NCBI GenBank assembly: GCA_001599595.1
Contig: BCHH01000002.1
Span: forward strand, 4,750,055 to 4,814,054
Direction: 5' to 3'
DNA from: Beverwykella pulmonaria
Taxonomy: Eukaryota > Ascomycota > Dothideomycetes > Pleosporales > Melanommataceae
Length of the DNA stretch: 64,000 nucleotides
Shown here: one piece after another, positions 32,884 through 43,715 of the stretch
How the letters are laid out: the number at the start of each line of letters is the position of its first letter
How positions within the stretch are numbered: position 1 is the first letter of the stretch
Translations under genes and position numbers: made by a program
The notes under the pieces: generated by a model
The model's input: the letters and a program-made list of their open reading frames with translations, nothing else
The model's database searches: none
Told to the model about the DNA's origin: nothing

Positions 32884-33012
32884 CCATGTTCTAGTAGTCC
32901 CCATACTCTAGTAGTCCCTACGTTATAGTAGGCCCCACGTTCTAGTCGTCCCCATGTTCTAGTAGTTCCCACGTTCTAATTGCCCCCATGTTCTAGTAGT
33001 CCCTGTATTCAA
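32884..33012. repeat. Minisatellite of about 19 bp next to the chitinase stop codon
   Basis: About seven imperfect copies of CCCCATGTTCTAGTAGT (variants ACGTTATAG, ACTCTAGTAG, ACGTTCTAATTG) end 33 bp from the chitinase stop, probably inside its 3' untranslated region. Confidence 0.8.
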
Positions 33013-33044
33013 GTACCCTGCAGGTCGAAAGTCGACTCACATCA

Positions 33045-34414
33045 CTATTCATTGACAAGAACCGGTTCCGCCCGTCTCAAACCCCATCTCATCGATCTCT
33101 TGCTAAAATTTCTCAGATAACTCTTCACGCCACTAACAAATCCGGGGTTGGTCCAGGCCTGACTAGCATCCCACATCATCACACCTCCAAAACTCGCGTA
33201 TTGCGAACTATACTGAATAACCGGCTGCAACTGATTCGGTGTCAAATAGCCCCTCCCAGCGCCAGTATTTGTTGGCACACCAAGCAGTACTCGCACTGCC
33301 GGATTTTTGCTTGAACGCGACCACGTGTCCCACTGATTGAAGTTGAAGTTCCACTGATCGGTTGCGCCAGGGACGTAGGAAGAGGCGCCGCAACCGTTGT
33401 TGTAGAACTGCACATTCACAAAGTCGAGGGGCACGTTGTCGATGATGTCTTTGCTATACCAGTCTGGGAACGGGCACTGGGGGGCGGCGCTGAGGTAGTA
33501 ATTTTTGCCCCCGGCTTGATTCATGAGGGTGCGGAGACGATTGGCGAAGGTAGCCATGTTGGAGACATTGGATTCGAAGTCGAAATCGAAGCCGTCAAGA
33601 ACCGCGGTTCCGAAAGGACGGAGAGCGGTGGAGCCGGACTGAACGGGTCCGAATGATGCCCAGATTTTATTGGCGCCGGCAGTTGCGAGATCCGCAGAGG
33701 CAAACCCCCCTTCCGTATAGGAGTCGCCCCCCAGGGAGAGCATGATTGTCTTTCCTTTGTCTTGGCAGGTTTTAATGTCGGCTCTGTGGTGTGTTAGCCT
33801 AGTGCTGGTTGAAACAAAGGACCAAGAAACATGAGAATCAGTGGCACTCAATTAGCAAATTTGATAGGTGAGTGGAATCAAGGAATAGTGCGCGGTTATG
33901 TCGATATTGAATTGTTTGAGAAGCGGATATACTGAAAGCCATCAAGATGAACGGGCTATGGAATATTTTGGACTAGCAAAAGAGATTCAGATAATACGTA
34001 CTCAATTTCAGGACAAGAGAACGTCTCAGTGCCTGGAAAAACGGTGCACTTGTCGCCTTGATTGGCAAAATTCATGACCGGTTGGCCACCCATGCCATTG
34101 AAACGTAGGAGGAATGCCATGAGCACAACCTAAGAGGATGCCTAGTTAGATCCACGAATGAACTAAATGAGTAAGGCATAAGCATACATCAACATTGGGG
34201 TCTGTATTCAGTCAGCTGGGTACTGGGAAATTATACATATCTTTACAGTGTCCTTACCAGTACAATAAGTCGAAAGGCGTGTTTGAGTACTCTGCTGACC
34301 AGCCGAGTTTTGACCCCAATACAAAACAACATTGGATTTGCTGTTAGCACTAAAGCCGGCATAGACGGAAGCTTCAAGAGCTGCGAATAAAGAAAGGTAT
34401 CTTAGAAACACCAT
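33045..34414 (-). CDS. Class III chitinase, GH18
   Basis: Four exons on the minus strand (34414-34258, 34201-34188, 34129-34002, 33783-33045); exon 2 is only 14 nt. The product is 345 residues with signal peptide MVFLRYLSLFAALEASVYA. GH18 marks: VVLYWGQNSAGQ near the start, ADIKTCQDKGKTIMLSLGG, the catalytic LDGFDFDFE (DxxDxDxE, complete), YLSAAPQCPFPD, VNVQFYNNGCG and GGVMMWDASQA. There is no chitin-binding module or GPI signal. It would cleave chitin outside the cell, in wall remodelling, recycling or attack on other fungi. The intron chain was fitted by eye to restore family motifs (TDPNVDVVLMAF, CPEIEADIKTC). Confidence 0.85.
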
Positions 34415-37300
34415 GATGAAGGTATATATAATCGAAGAAGCAAAGCAAAGAAGACGACCAGCTGTAGAAAAGATGCTTGCGAAATGGCATGAAACGAGGT
34501 TATCGGTTCCTTAACGCATGCTCTTATACGTGCGACTAAGCCAAGTCGTGAGAACAATGCATATATAGAATGTGATGCGAAAGAGGAACCTACACGCTCT
34601 TACCGCTGAGTTGGTCACACCGTTTGTTAGAGAGTGAGGACTGCGAGGCCAGGTGATTGCCACGGGTGGGTGGAGATGTAACTGCATTGGGCATTGCTTG
34701 CCGAAAATCCATCTACGATGCAGCGTGAAGATGTAAATGTAACTGAGCAAAGCAACTGTACAGCGCACACTCGGTATGAAACATCGTCTACGGTTGGTGA
34801 AGATCGATGTTGTAGTCGAGGTTCTGGAAATGTTGGGGGTGCAGTTAGAATTGGGATAAACGGCGGCTAAAAACATACAGGGGTTGTACTATCAGATAGG
34901 GTTGGAAAATCGAATTCTCCATTCAGAGATCTGAGCGGTAACGGTAGGGAAGGTATGCTCTAACAGGTCAGGTAAAATCAGTTACAGATCGATAGAGTCG
35001 ACAATGGTGAGAGCGAACAAGTATTACGCATTTTGATCCTTTCTTGAGAAGCAACACTTCGTCTGAATTCTAGAACATCACGCTCAACATGACTCCTCCG
35101 ATGGTTAGAAATCGCATAGTTCCTGTTGGCTACTAAGGTGATCTTTTCAGTCGAAATGTAGTGGACCGGGGTTCAGTCCTAGAGATAGCCCACATTCTCA
35201 CATGACCTTATCAAGGCCAGATGGCATAGTACATCGACCTTTATCACGAGTGGACGTCTCGCCCGAAAGCAACAGGAATAGTGGATAGTGTCTTCGCTAT
35301 TGGTCCAAGTAAGCAGGGGTGATAATATAAAGCCAACGCTTGGACGATACCTTCCTCTTACGGAAATACCATGTGCAACATCATCCCGTGGGTTCCTGCA
35401 TCAAATCTGGCGTCGGACTCAACTTGTCATTACGATAAAGATAAGGATCGAATAGCTGCAGTGCATGTAGAGGGCATTAGTGGAACGTGGAGAGGAAGCT
35501 AGGGGATAAGGATGGAACAGAGGTGTAGCTGGACTAGCCTGCTGATCGAATCTCCGTGATTTGCAGAAGCGCTCACCAGGGATTATTAGAATCCATAAAT
35601 TGATCATTACGGGATGAGGACTCAATCTTCGTGGTCATAATATCGTACTAGGACAAAAGTCTCTCCGTGTAGATTCTTGGCAACCCACCAACGCTACAAT
35701 CTGTCAGGTGTTTACAGTCAGTTGACAAAAGCCTGTTCCAGTAAAGCTTGGCAACCCACCAACAACACGCGACCTGTCTCATCGCCTCTACTTCAACACT
35801 ACTCGTGGCACCCATTATTAAGCATCGCTTAGTAGCACGTGTAGTGGTCCCGGGCTTAATAATAAAACTGGGCTCAACGATTAAAATGTGAACTAATTCG
35901 CTATTTTGCAGCGAGCACCCGCAAAATTATGAATTTAGTTAATTTGCATTCGCTTGGTATGACAGAGCAATGAGTCCTTCATATTTCTAGGCGGGAGTCT
36001 GAGTAATATAGGCGCAAGCAGAAAATTGAGCTGTACATACTTCACACAGAATGCACATCTTGATACTCTTTTCTGGACTCTCCTGCTTGCATTTTCTTAA
36101 TACTTTTGAATTTAATTGCGAATTAGGTTTAACTAAGCATCTAGCTTAGTAGTGTTGCTTAACTTTTTAACTCTTATTAATGTAAAGGGCTGGGCCCTGG
36201 TTAGAGGATCCTTCAGCGAGCTGAAGGGTCCTTTGTACGAGGCCTTGGCAGGACCTTCTAAGCTCCGCTGGCCTCTGCGTCTTCTTCTTCTTCTTCATGT
36301 TTCCTCCTGTTGTTACATTAGGATACAATGCTTATCATTTGAGCCTCTTCTATCCCATTACAGTTAAATTACACCGTAATAACCTCTAGATACTCGCATA
36401 GAGCTCTCTAGCAATTTTATTTTCAAAGTGAATCGTGTTGTAAGCTCTAGGGCACGCTTAATGTCAACCTACAAATCCAGGTCAATTATGTGTTTTACAA
36501 TAAGTGATTGCTCAAGCTTAGTGAGCTTCTTTGAATTAGACTCACAGTCGCGTTGTGCAGTTGTGTTAGCGTGTCGGCTTCTCAGCGTCGTTTGGGAAAT
36601 ATCTTAGACTGCGGCAGCGCGTCGCACGCGTTTAATTGAATTTGACCAATAGCTTGGTCAGCTACAGACATACTGCCTTCGTTGTGTATTGATTCCAGGG
36701 TGGTTGGTTGAGTTATCGTTGTTGGAAGTTCACGCATCGCATTTTGTTAGTGAGGTGGGCCGCTCGCTTATCGAATACGTTAACCTAGGTTCCTTTTTAT
36801 CAATTGCGGGTTTCGTTCTTGTGTTACCTTATAATGTGATTGTATGGTTGTAGTTTAATGCATCAACACGGCTTTAACTGTGAAGAAACAAAGTTGCTAA
36901 GAGGACGCCAGTACAAGTCCCGCAGCGCTCCTTCCCGTTTCATCACATGAAGAAGGATCTAACTATTATATCAAGTTACATCTGACGAAACAGCCTTCTC
37001 TAATAACTGGCAGGAGACAGAAATAGAGAGCGCAATTAAGATGCTCCTCTACCAACAGAAATCTTCCACGCTCACACTGATTTTTGCATTAGACACGGAT
37101 CAAATAGATAATCCAGCGGGAACTAATGAGGCAAGTGGTATCAGTGAATTGCAGAGACTGCACTTAACGACAATTCTAAAGTAAAATTCATGAATCTAGA
37201 TATTCCGCCTCTTGGTAGAGAAGCTATCACAATATGGCGAACACGGGAGGGCAACTGTAATCAATCCCAAAGAAGCGGAAACTCAGTCAACCTGAAGGCA
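34415..37300. other. Long intergenic stretch with transposon debris
   Basis: Nearly 2.9 kb without a supportable gene. Short minus-strand frames (34876-34511, 35625-35419) lack motifs. From about 35650 the sequence is AT-rich with direct TTGGCAACCCACCAAC words at 35677 and 35747, and a GGATCCTTCAGC/GCTGAAGGGTCC hairpin near 36207-36232. Confidence 0.35.
36000..36095 (+). repeat. Degenerate copia LTR fragment
   Basis: The stretch GAGCTGTACATACTTCACAC and what follows (AATGCACATCTTGATACTC) matches the distal half of the copia LTR family seen at 12700; the proximal half is lost or unrecognisable. Confidence 0.45.
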
Positions 37301-37564
37301 TCAACTATTGTTCTGACGATTTTGGTAGAGGTGGCAAAGGCAATGACTGGTGTCCTTAGCCCTAGATGCACCGAAAGCCACCTGCTCCTCGCACAATCTC
37401 GCCCCGCCACTCTCAGGTGCGGTACGATCGGATGAATGTAGGAAACGAGCGGCTAGAACTTGCCCCTGCAAGCCATGAGCCATTCTGTTCGGGAGTCCAT
37501 CGGCGCTACCGTAGTGGACAATGACAACAGAGACAGCAACGAGTAGATAACAACATTGTAGCAT
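37301..37564 (-). CDS. Possible small secreted protein
   Basis: An 87-residue minus-strand frame opens with MLQCCYLLVAVSVVIVHYG, a good signal peptide, and has further Cys near the end (RLCEEQ, HCLCHLY). A TATATAA word at 37607-37613 lies about 45 bp upstream of the start. No homology is recognised; the gene could continue through an unseen intron. Confidence 0.35.
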   Translation of the reverse strand: MLQCCYLLVAVSVVIVHYGSADGLPNRMAHGLQGQVLAARFLHSSDRTAPESGGARLCEEQVAFGASRAKDTSHCLCHLYQNRQNNS

Positions 37565-38073
37565 TAGCCAATATTGAACCCAGCCGCTTGCGTACTTGAA
37601 AGGGCATTATATAGTCGTGAAAGCACGCCCAATGCTACATGTGGGTACACGAGGGGTTTTTAAGGAATAGTGTCAAGTCGGCGACTCTTATGATTACAGT
37701 TTGAAGGAATACCTCAATGACGCTAGCGGCCTTCTAGTGTCAAGTTAGAACGCATCTGGAGCGAATACAGCTCTTGTCGAAATCCTTTTATTACGTCTCT
37801 GTAAACTATGCCCCAATAGCTTCAAAAGACTCTTCTACTAGCACTTTCTTTCCAAATACTTCAACGCTGAAGACCTCTTCAAACACCAAAACATAGACAA
37901 CGGTACGTGCTAGACACTACCGAATGTTGAAATGCCGCTCATCCGACTAGATAGATAACCATCAGTTCTTTAATGCTTCTGAGTGGTAAGATTCAGTTAC
38001 TAGTACTCAATTATCTCCCATGTTTACGTTGTGTATAAATCGTCCGTCCACCCGAACATTTTCTGCCTGGACC
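37565..38073. other. Intergenic, nothing further seen
   Basis: Apart from the TATATAA word noted for the neighbouring small gene, no feature was recognised before the second 1-kb element. Confidence 0.35.
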
Positions 38074-38075
38074 AA

Positions 38076-39070
38076 CTTCGGCAAAATGTAAATTAGCATC
38101 TGGTTACTGTGGTTAACCATGGTTAACCATGGTTATCTAGGGTAGTGAGATTTGGTGGTTAGTGAGATTACGAGAGCCTCATTTGGCGGGTCGCGATTAC
38201 CGTGATTAGCTATGATTACCAGGAGCAATCTATACTAGTATCTGGTTACCCTGATTACTTAGGTTAACTTTACTTGTTATTATAGTTCCAGGACTTCGTT
38301 TCACAAATATATATATATTGTTCTATACACATGTTCCTTTTTGTTGGTATGGCGTTGTGGTGTAGTGCAACGTCTTGACACCTTAGTCCCTGCCAGGCTC
38401 ATGCTACAAGCCTTCCACGCCAATATGCCACCTAATGCCCTCAATGTTGTCTAAATACTCCTAACGGTCTCAACGTCTGCCATAACCGCCGTACAACCAT
38501 TATACCTGCTGTTCAACGCTCCTATCTGTCGCTGCCCAAGTCGCCTAGAATTAACGTCCTGCCAATTCCTATCCGCTCAGGTTTATTGTGTGATGCCTCA
38601 TGCTGTGTACATTAGCTGTGTTATAGTCTTGCTTACAGTACAATAGGTCTCCTTAACTTACGTGCTCTACAATTGCTGTGTCTAGAACCTAAGTATGCTC
38701 CTGTTGCGCGCCTGCCTGTTAGTGTTGCTACAAGAGGCTATTAGTAGTCTGTGATTAGGGCTTAATTGGCTATTGAAGGCTAGAGATACAATCTCAGGTA
38801 CAATATTACAAGACGTTGCGGAATGAGCTCAACCAGAGGTCCTACGTGTTCAATAAGTACTCAGTATGGTTTGTGCGTTAGGGGTCTGTTTCGTGCGTCA
38901 GGTGTCTGATTCGTGTACATTCCAGGTTAGGTTAGTTAGTTGCCGAGCTTGTTGTTCGGAGGGTACAGTACATGGTTTGTACGATTTGTATGGTTTGCAT
39001 GGTTTGTCTGGTAACCAGTGGTTAACTATGGTTAGTACATGGTTTGGAAAATTTAACCGAATTCCCGATG
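38076..39070. mobile_element. 1-kb non-autonomous DNA element, copy 2
   Basis: A 995-bp close relative of 4988-5988 in the same orientation. It begins CTTCGGCAAAATG and ends AATTCCCGATG, flanked by AA on both sides (38074-38075, 39071-39072). Differences from copy 1 include many C/T and G/A changes and short indels. Confidence 0.8.
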
Positions 39071-39146
39071 AAGTATGGGTATATGTCTGAGTGGAAGACA
39101 CACTTCAGATAAATGGCGCGGGCATTTCAATAATTCTCTCTCCAAA

Positions 39147-39360
39147 TCAGCCGAGGTGGCCATACTTCATGAGCTCGGCAGTCTCCAGCGTCAACTGCAC
39201 GTGATTCTCAAACGATCCGCCATACTCGTCCGTCCAGTAGATACTGACGCCAGAAAGACATCCGTGCAAACAATAAACCCGCGCATCGCGGATCATAATA
39301 TCATCGAATCAAGCATTAATCACCTACTGCCTCTACAAACGCAGCCTTGAAATCCTAATG
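39147..39360 (-). pseudogene. Fragment resembling an old-yellow-enzyme family oxidoreductase
   Basis: On the minus strand, WTDEYGGSFENHVQLTLE resembles the DEYGGS-x-ENR segment of NADH:flavin oxidoreductases and is followed shortly by a stop. Upstream, a KAAFVEAV stretch would fit the preceding helix, but the intervening part is broken. No flavin-binding N-terminus is present. Treated as a short relic next to the inserted 1-kb element. Confidence 0.3.
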
Positions 39361-40158
39361 TCCCTCTTCGTCATCGCCATTGACTTGAGGAAGGTATCAC
39401 TACATGGTACAGCACTTGGCACAAGCAATTTATCCGAATATCAATCTACTTACTCGTATACTCGTTAGCTATCACCTCTTCACTACTTGAGAAAATATTG
39501 AGATTTACATCCTTCATCGACATGGCCGGAAAAATCCACAGCGCAACCTTGCTCGCCTTTCGTCCTGTATGGCCAAGCTAGATCATCATCCTTTGGTCTA
39601 GGAGTGTGGAAACTCAGCCACCTTTCTGAGTTGCCCAGCCTATGAATCTTTTTAAAATCCACTGTCCTCGGGCGTGATGCGACCTCAGGTATGACAGAGG
39701 TAGCTTCCACAGTTGTGATAGCCACCTGCGTTGGATTATTCTATCTATGTGCGTGAAGTGTCAGATGGTAGAGTGACCATTTTGGGCCCATTACTGACAC
39801 TTGGGAGAGAGCCATCACCATCCGCTGCTCCATGTCTCACATATCGTTTACTAGTTTACGATATGGCGCACGATGGTCAGACGCAGGAAAAAAAACGGAC
39901 TAAGAGTACGAAGATAGGGCCCTTGCAGGATAAGAGTTGGAGATGTTGATAAATAGAGGTAGTCAATTTGTTGTTTATTACCCCCTCACCACAATTCCCG
40001 AATAAAATTTCTCTAACATTATAGCCTACATGCTTGATCATGTCACGATCTTGAAAACAAAATAACGTCGCAAATAGTAGATTGTTTTGAATAAAATTCT
40101 CCCGTAGTTGACTTTTACGTACGATAACTAAGATAAATTACTCCTAGGTCTAAGAACT
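39361..40158. other. Intergenic; one unrecognised minus-strand frame
   Basis: An 80-codon minus-strand frame (39725-39483) has a gene-like composition (RTVDFKKIHRLGNSERWLSF) but no family match. The 40000-40150 part is AT-rich and probably 3' region of the next gene. Confidence 0.3.
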
Positions 40159-41070
40159 TCAGGTCCAAGCATCTTCCAGCACCTTCAATGGAACATGGAA
40201 AAAGCGATATCCCTGCTCAGTAACTGCAGGCAACTGTCCCGCACGGATATTGAACTGCAGCGCCTGGTGTAAGAGCCTTGGTTCTCCCAATGTCGCATCA
40301 CGCTGCGTCCTCCACTGCACGAACTCTTCCATTCTCACTCCGTTATGCACATGTTTATTCTTTTCGCACTGCTCTGAGACAGTGGCGAAGGCGCGAGGAT
40401 CCGTACGGCCCTCGTCTTGATTGGGTGGGTAGTCGTGCCCGGAGTAGAGGCGAAACTCTGCTGGTAGCGAGAGCAACTTGCGCATGGACTTGAACAGCGC
40501 GGTTGCGTTGCCGCCGGGGAAATCGCACCTGGCAGAACCGACGTCGGGCAGAAATATGGAGTCGCCGGTGAAGACGTTGGAACCAATGACGTACCCAACA
40601 TGGTCGGGCGTATGGCCTGGAAGATGGAGCACTTCGATCTCAAGGCTGCCAAGTGACAAACGCTCGCCGTCATCGAGTAATTTGTCGAAGGCACCAACGT
40701 ACTCAGCTTCTTTAATGTCGTACTTTCTTGCGAACGTATGCTGGACTTGTTCGATGCGTTTGCCGATACAGATCTTGGGTTTGAGGGCCCCAATGCGGAG
40801 AAGGGTTCGCTGGATGTATTTGGAGGCGGTGAGGTGATCGGCGTGGGCGTGGGTTTCGAGGATGAAAATGATCTTGTAGTTGTGGGCCTTCACAAGGTTG
40901 AGAAGATTATCGGCCGAAGATGTTGTGATTGTACTGGTCGAAATGGCAAAGTCGAGAACACTGTCGATTATTACAGCATTCTTGGTCGCAGGATCCGCGA
41001 CGATGTACTGCCACGTACCGGTGTTGGGTTCGAAGATAGTGTGGATTTCTGGTTGGCAAGATGCTAACAT
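40159..41070 (-). CDS. Persulfide-dioxygenase-like metallo-beta-lactamase fold enzyme
   Basis: A single exon of 303 residues. Metal ligands fit the ETHE1/Blh group: T73-HAHADH-79 motif, His153 in LPGHTPDHVGY, Asp170 in FTGDSIF and His212 in YSGHDY; GSARCDFPGG also suits the sulfur dioxygenase branch rather than glyoxalase II. Such enzymes oxidise glutathione persulfide to sulfite with one mononuclear iron. No mitochondrial presequence is evident, so location is unclear. It is divergent from a YeeE/YedE transporter at 41652, a pairing that also occurs in bacterial sulfide-detoxification operons, which supports the assignment. Confidence 0.82.
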   Translation of the reverse strand: MLASCQPEIHTIFEPNTGTWQYIVADPATKNAVIIDSVLDFAISTSTITTSSADNLLNLVKAHNYKIIFILETHAHADHLTASKYIQRTLLRIGALKPKICIGKRIEQVQHTFARKYDIKEAEYVGAFDKLLDDGERLSLGSLEIEVLHLPGHTPDHVGYVIGSNVFTGDSIFLPDVGSARCDFPGGNATALFKSMRKLLSLPAEFRLYSGHDYPPNQDEGRTDPRAFATVSEQCEKNKHVHNGVRMEEFVQWRTQRDATLGEPRLLHQALQFNIRAGQLPAVTEQGYRFFHVPLKVLEDAWT

Positions 41071-41651
41071 GATGATGAGTTTTTTCTGAAAACTGGACTG
41101 GCAATATCGACGCTATGTGTGGGGGTGCAGCGGATATGTGAGCACGATGCAGAGACTGCATCCGAGATTTCGAACCCATCTTATCCTATCCAACTCTTAG
41201 CTATAACCCTCACGGAGAATGAAATGATTATAAAATCATGCTTTGTAATAACTAGGGAGACGGCGAGGGATAGATCATGGAGGCGATGTGCGTGTATCAG
41301 GTGACCGTCGGGGAAGTTCTAGTTCGCTCGGCGACCACAATTCTAAAAACAAACTGGCACGGACATCGAGTGACCGATCCAGTGATGCGCATCTCCCATG
41401 TTCAATTTCCGTCAGTCGCCTAGCAGGCATGTCATGGCAGGCGATGATGCACGGTATATATTCGTTGCCATGTTTGAAATATGGTGGTCTGCTCAAATAT
41501 TTCAATCACACTTGAATTCATCCAAAACTTCTACTTTCAAAGTGGCAATTCAAATCTTCTACCAAATTCAACTCACTTTTACCCTGCGAAATATTAGGTA
41601 TACTCAACACTCTCCTGTTGGTACAGCGGTCCTTTACATCACCCTCTCCCA
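41071..41651. promoter_or_regulatory. Divergent promoter of the persulfide dioxygenase and YeeE/YedE genes
   Basis: 581 bp separate the two start codons. It includes a palindrome GATGCGCATC at 41384-41393, which loosely resembles sites of Cys3/MetR-type sulfur regulators but does not match the usual ATGRYRYCAT consensus. Co-regulation is inferred from layout only. Confidence 0.4.
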
Positions 41652-42731
41652 ATGACAGCAATGGGTCTCGTAAAAACAACCGTGTCGGGCGCGGCCTTTG
41701 GGGCTGCTCTTACGGCATCTGGGGTGTGGAACCCGTCCTTCATCGTCGACCAAATGCGATTAGACGACTTCCACTTGCTAAAGGTCTTCATGACAGCGGG
41801 CGGTGTAAGCGCGTACGTTTCTCTCCATACACGAAAGTGGTTGAACACTCCCTGATCATTGGCATTTTCCAGACTCGCTATTCACCTCCTCTGGCGCTCT
41901 GGCTACGTACCTAAGAAGCCTCGTAATCCGTCCTTGCTCTTCACTGGGATTCCATACGATGGAAACATCATTGGAGGAACGATGCTCGGTGTTGGCATGA
42001 CGCTCACAGGAGCCTGCCCCGGCACGGTCCTCGTTCAGGTTGCCACACAAACATATCCTGGAATATATTCCTTCGCCGGGGGAATCATTGGAGGTACCCT
42101 CTACTTTCCTCTACAGCGATATTTGAAGCGTAGTGGAAGCTGCGTAGAGTCCAAGGACGAGAGCCTCTGGCTCTACACGAAGTACCACATCAACCCGGAT
42201 CTAGCGGTTGCGGCGTGGGTAGCAATGTACGCCTCCATAGTCAGCATGGCGACAGTACTTGCTCCTCCTACCGAGAAAAACTCTTTCCTTCCTCCAATCA
42301 TCGGCGGATTTTTCGTCGGGGCAGCTCAACTAGCATCCCTGATTCTACGTGGAGCACCTGTCGGCATATCGACGGCATACGAGGATGTTGGAGCCAAGGT
42401 TTGCGGGCTATTCCAACGGCGGAACAAGGAAGGGAAGTGTGTCAAGACTTTCACCCCAGCGGTGGCTTTCGCGGCTGGTGTAATGTTGGGGGCCGCTGCC
42501 CTGGTCAGAGTGGTGCCGAAGCTCGCTTTGGTAGGAACGGCGACGGGCCTGGGGATATCCCCCGCAAGAGCTGTTCTTGGAGGCGTGGTGATGGTCTTTG
42601 GGGCAAGGCTGGCGGGTGGATGTACTTCAGGACATGGCATTAGTGGGATGAGCATGCTTGCGACTTCAAGTGTTGTAACGGTAGCGAGCATTTTCGCCGG
42701 TGGAATCGGTCTTGCTCGACTGCTGTGGTGA
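41652..42731 (+). CDS. YeeE/YedE-family sulfur (thiosulfate-type) transporter
   Basis: Exons 41652-41812 and 41873-42731 (60-nt GTACGT...TTCCAG intron) give 339 residues, nearly all membrane-embedded. The two pseudo-repeats each carry the family's Cys-containing loops: TGACPGTVLVQV in the first half and GARLAGGCTSGHGISG in the second; GGTMLGVGMTLTG and GGTLYFPLQRY also fit. Bacterial members take up thiosulfate or related sulfur species. The gene is divergent from the persulfide dioxygenase and about 1 kb upstream of sulfate permease on the same strand. Fungal copies are often regarded as bacterial in origin; here that is not tested. Confidence 0.82.
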
Positions 42732-43715
42732 CGGCTGATTTCTATCTTTCAGGGCTCGTAGTTTTAGGCAGTTCCAACATTTCAGTCTGAATAATAATAC
42801 CTAATCAGGGCGGCTCCATGTTTCTGCAGAGGCGCTCTGTGTCAACGATGTTGACGAGCGAGATGTTTGCTCAGCGCTCGATCAATCATGTGCTTAAAGG
42901 TGTTGATGACGTAGTTCTTCACCCTTGTCTGCAGGCGAACCTGCGCCTTTAAACAGGAATTCTTCATTCACTGGTCACCCGAGTTATTTCTTCGAGCATT
43001 CAAATTTCATATTTTCCAGAGACTAATAAACTTTATCCGCTTGTGGTCCTTGTATTTGTCAAGCTCCATGGTCTAGTTTGGTGATCGCCTGAGCACAACG
43101 CGGAATCCTTGCCTCTCGCCTACCACCCATCCCATCCTCGGCGATCACCTCAGGACTCCTTGCAGGGGACTTGGCGATCAAGAAAGGGCTTTATTTCGGC
43201 GAGGTCGTACTTCCGAAGGCCTGGGATATCTCCGAGGGCCCACCCGTCGACTGCGGGGCACGTTTTGACGGCTTGTCGCCGACTTGGACGAATACCAGAT
43301 CGTATCGGCTAACTGGTTTGTCAAGAATCGAGGGCGCGAGGTGATATGCGGTTCTTCCCGTTCGCAGCCTTCTCGCTCGCCGATTGCTTGTCCGAGATGA
43401 CATCGCAATCAGGTGATCGCGCCGGCCATCATGTGACCTCTCACCTCCAGCTTTCGCTACTTCAGCAACCCGGACGAGGCGTTGCCCTTGCTGACAAATG
43501 CCCAGTGCTATAGACATATCTAGGTATCCTTCTCTTTGCGAGCCGGGTCTTCCGACCCCGAGTGCCCATGTTCAACCAACGTCGGCGAGGTGGGGACCAT
43601 CGAGTTAGCCCCCGGCTCGCCAGCACGAACATACAACACTACATCATGAGTCGCCCACTTGTATTGTTATCTCGAGAAAAGCATACGCTCTGGGTATCCA
43701 ACTGTTGCCACGACA
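42732..43715. other. Intergenic; GC-richer upstream region of the sulfate permease
   Basis: No gene recognised. From about 43080 the sequence is more GC-rich than its surroundings and has overlapping open frames on both strands without motifs; it probably contains promoter and leader of the gene at 43716. Confidence 0.4.

Noticed and set aside
34423..34432. TATATATA upstream of the chitinase start
   Set aside because: It lies only about 10 bp from the start codon, too close to serve as a TATA box for that start.
34511..34876. 121-codon minus-strand frame upstream of the chitinase
   Set aside because: No motif, overlaps the likely promoter, unbiased composition.
36900..37190. Possible transposase fragment (WQETEIESAIKMLLYQQ)
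   Set aside because: Too short and without a matching helix-turn-helix or catalytic residues.
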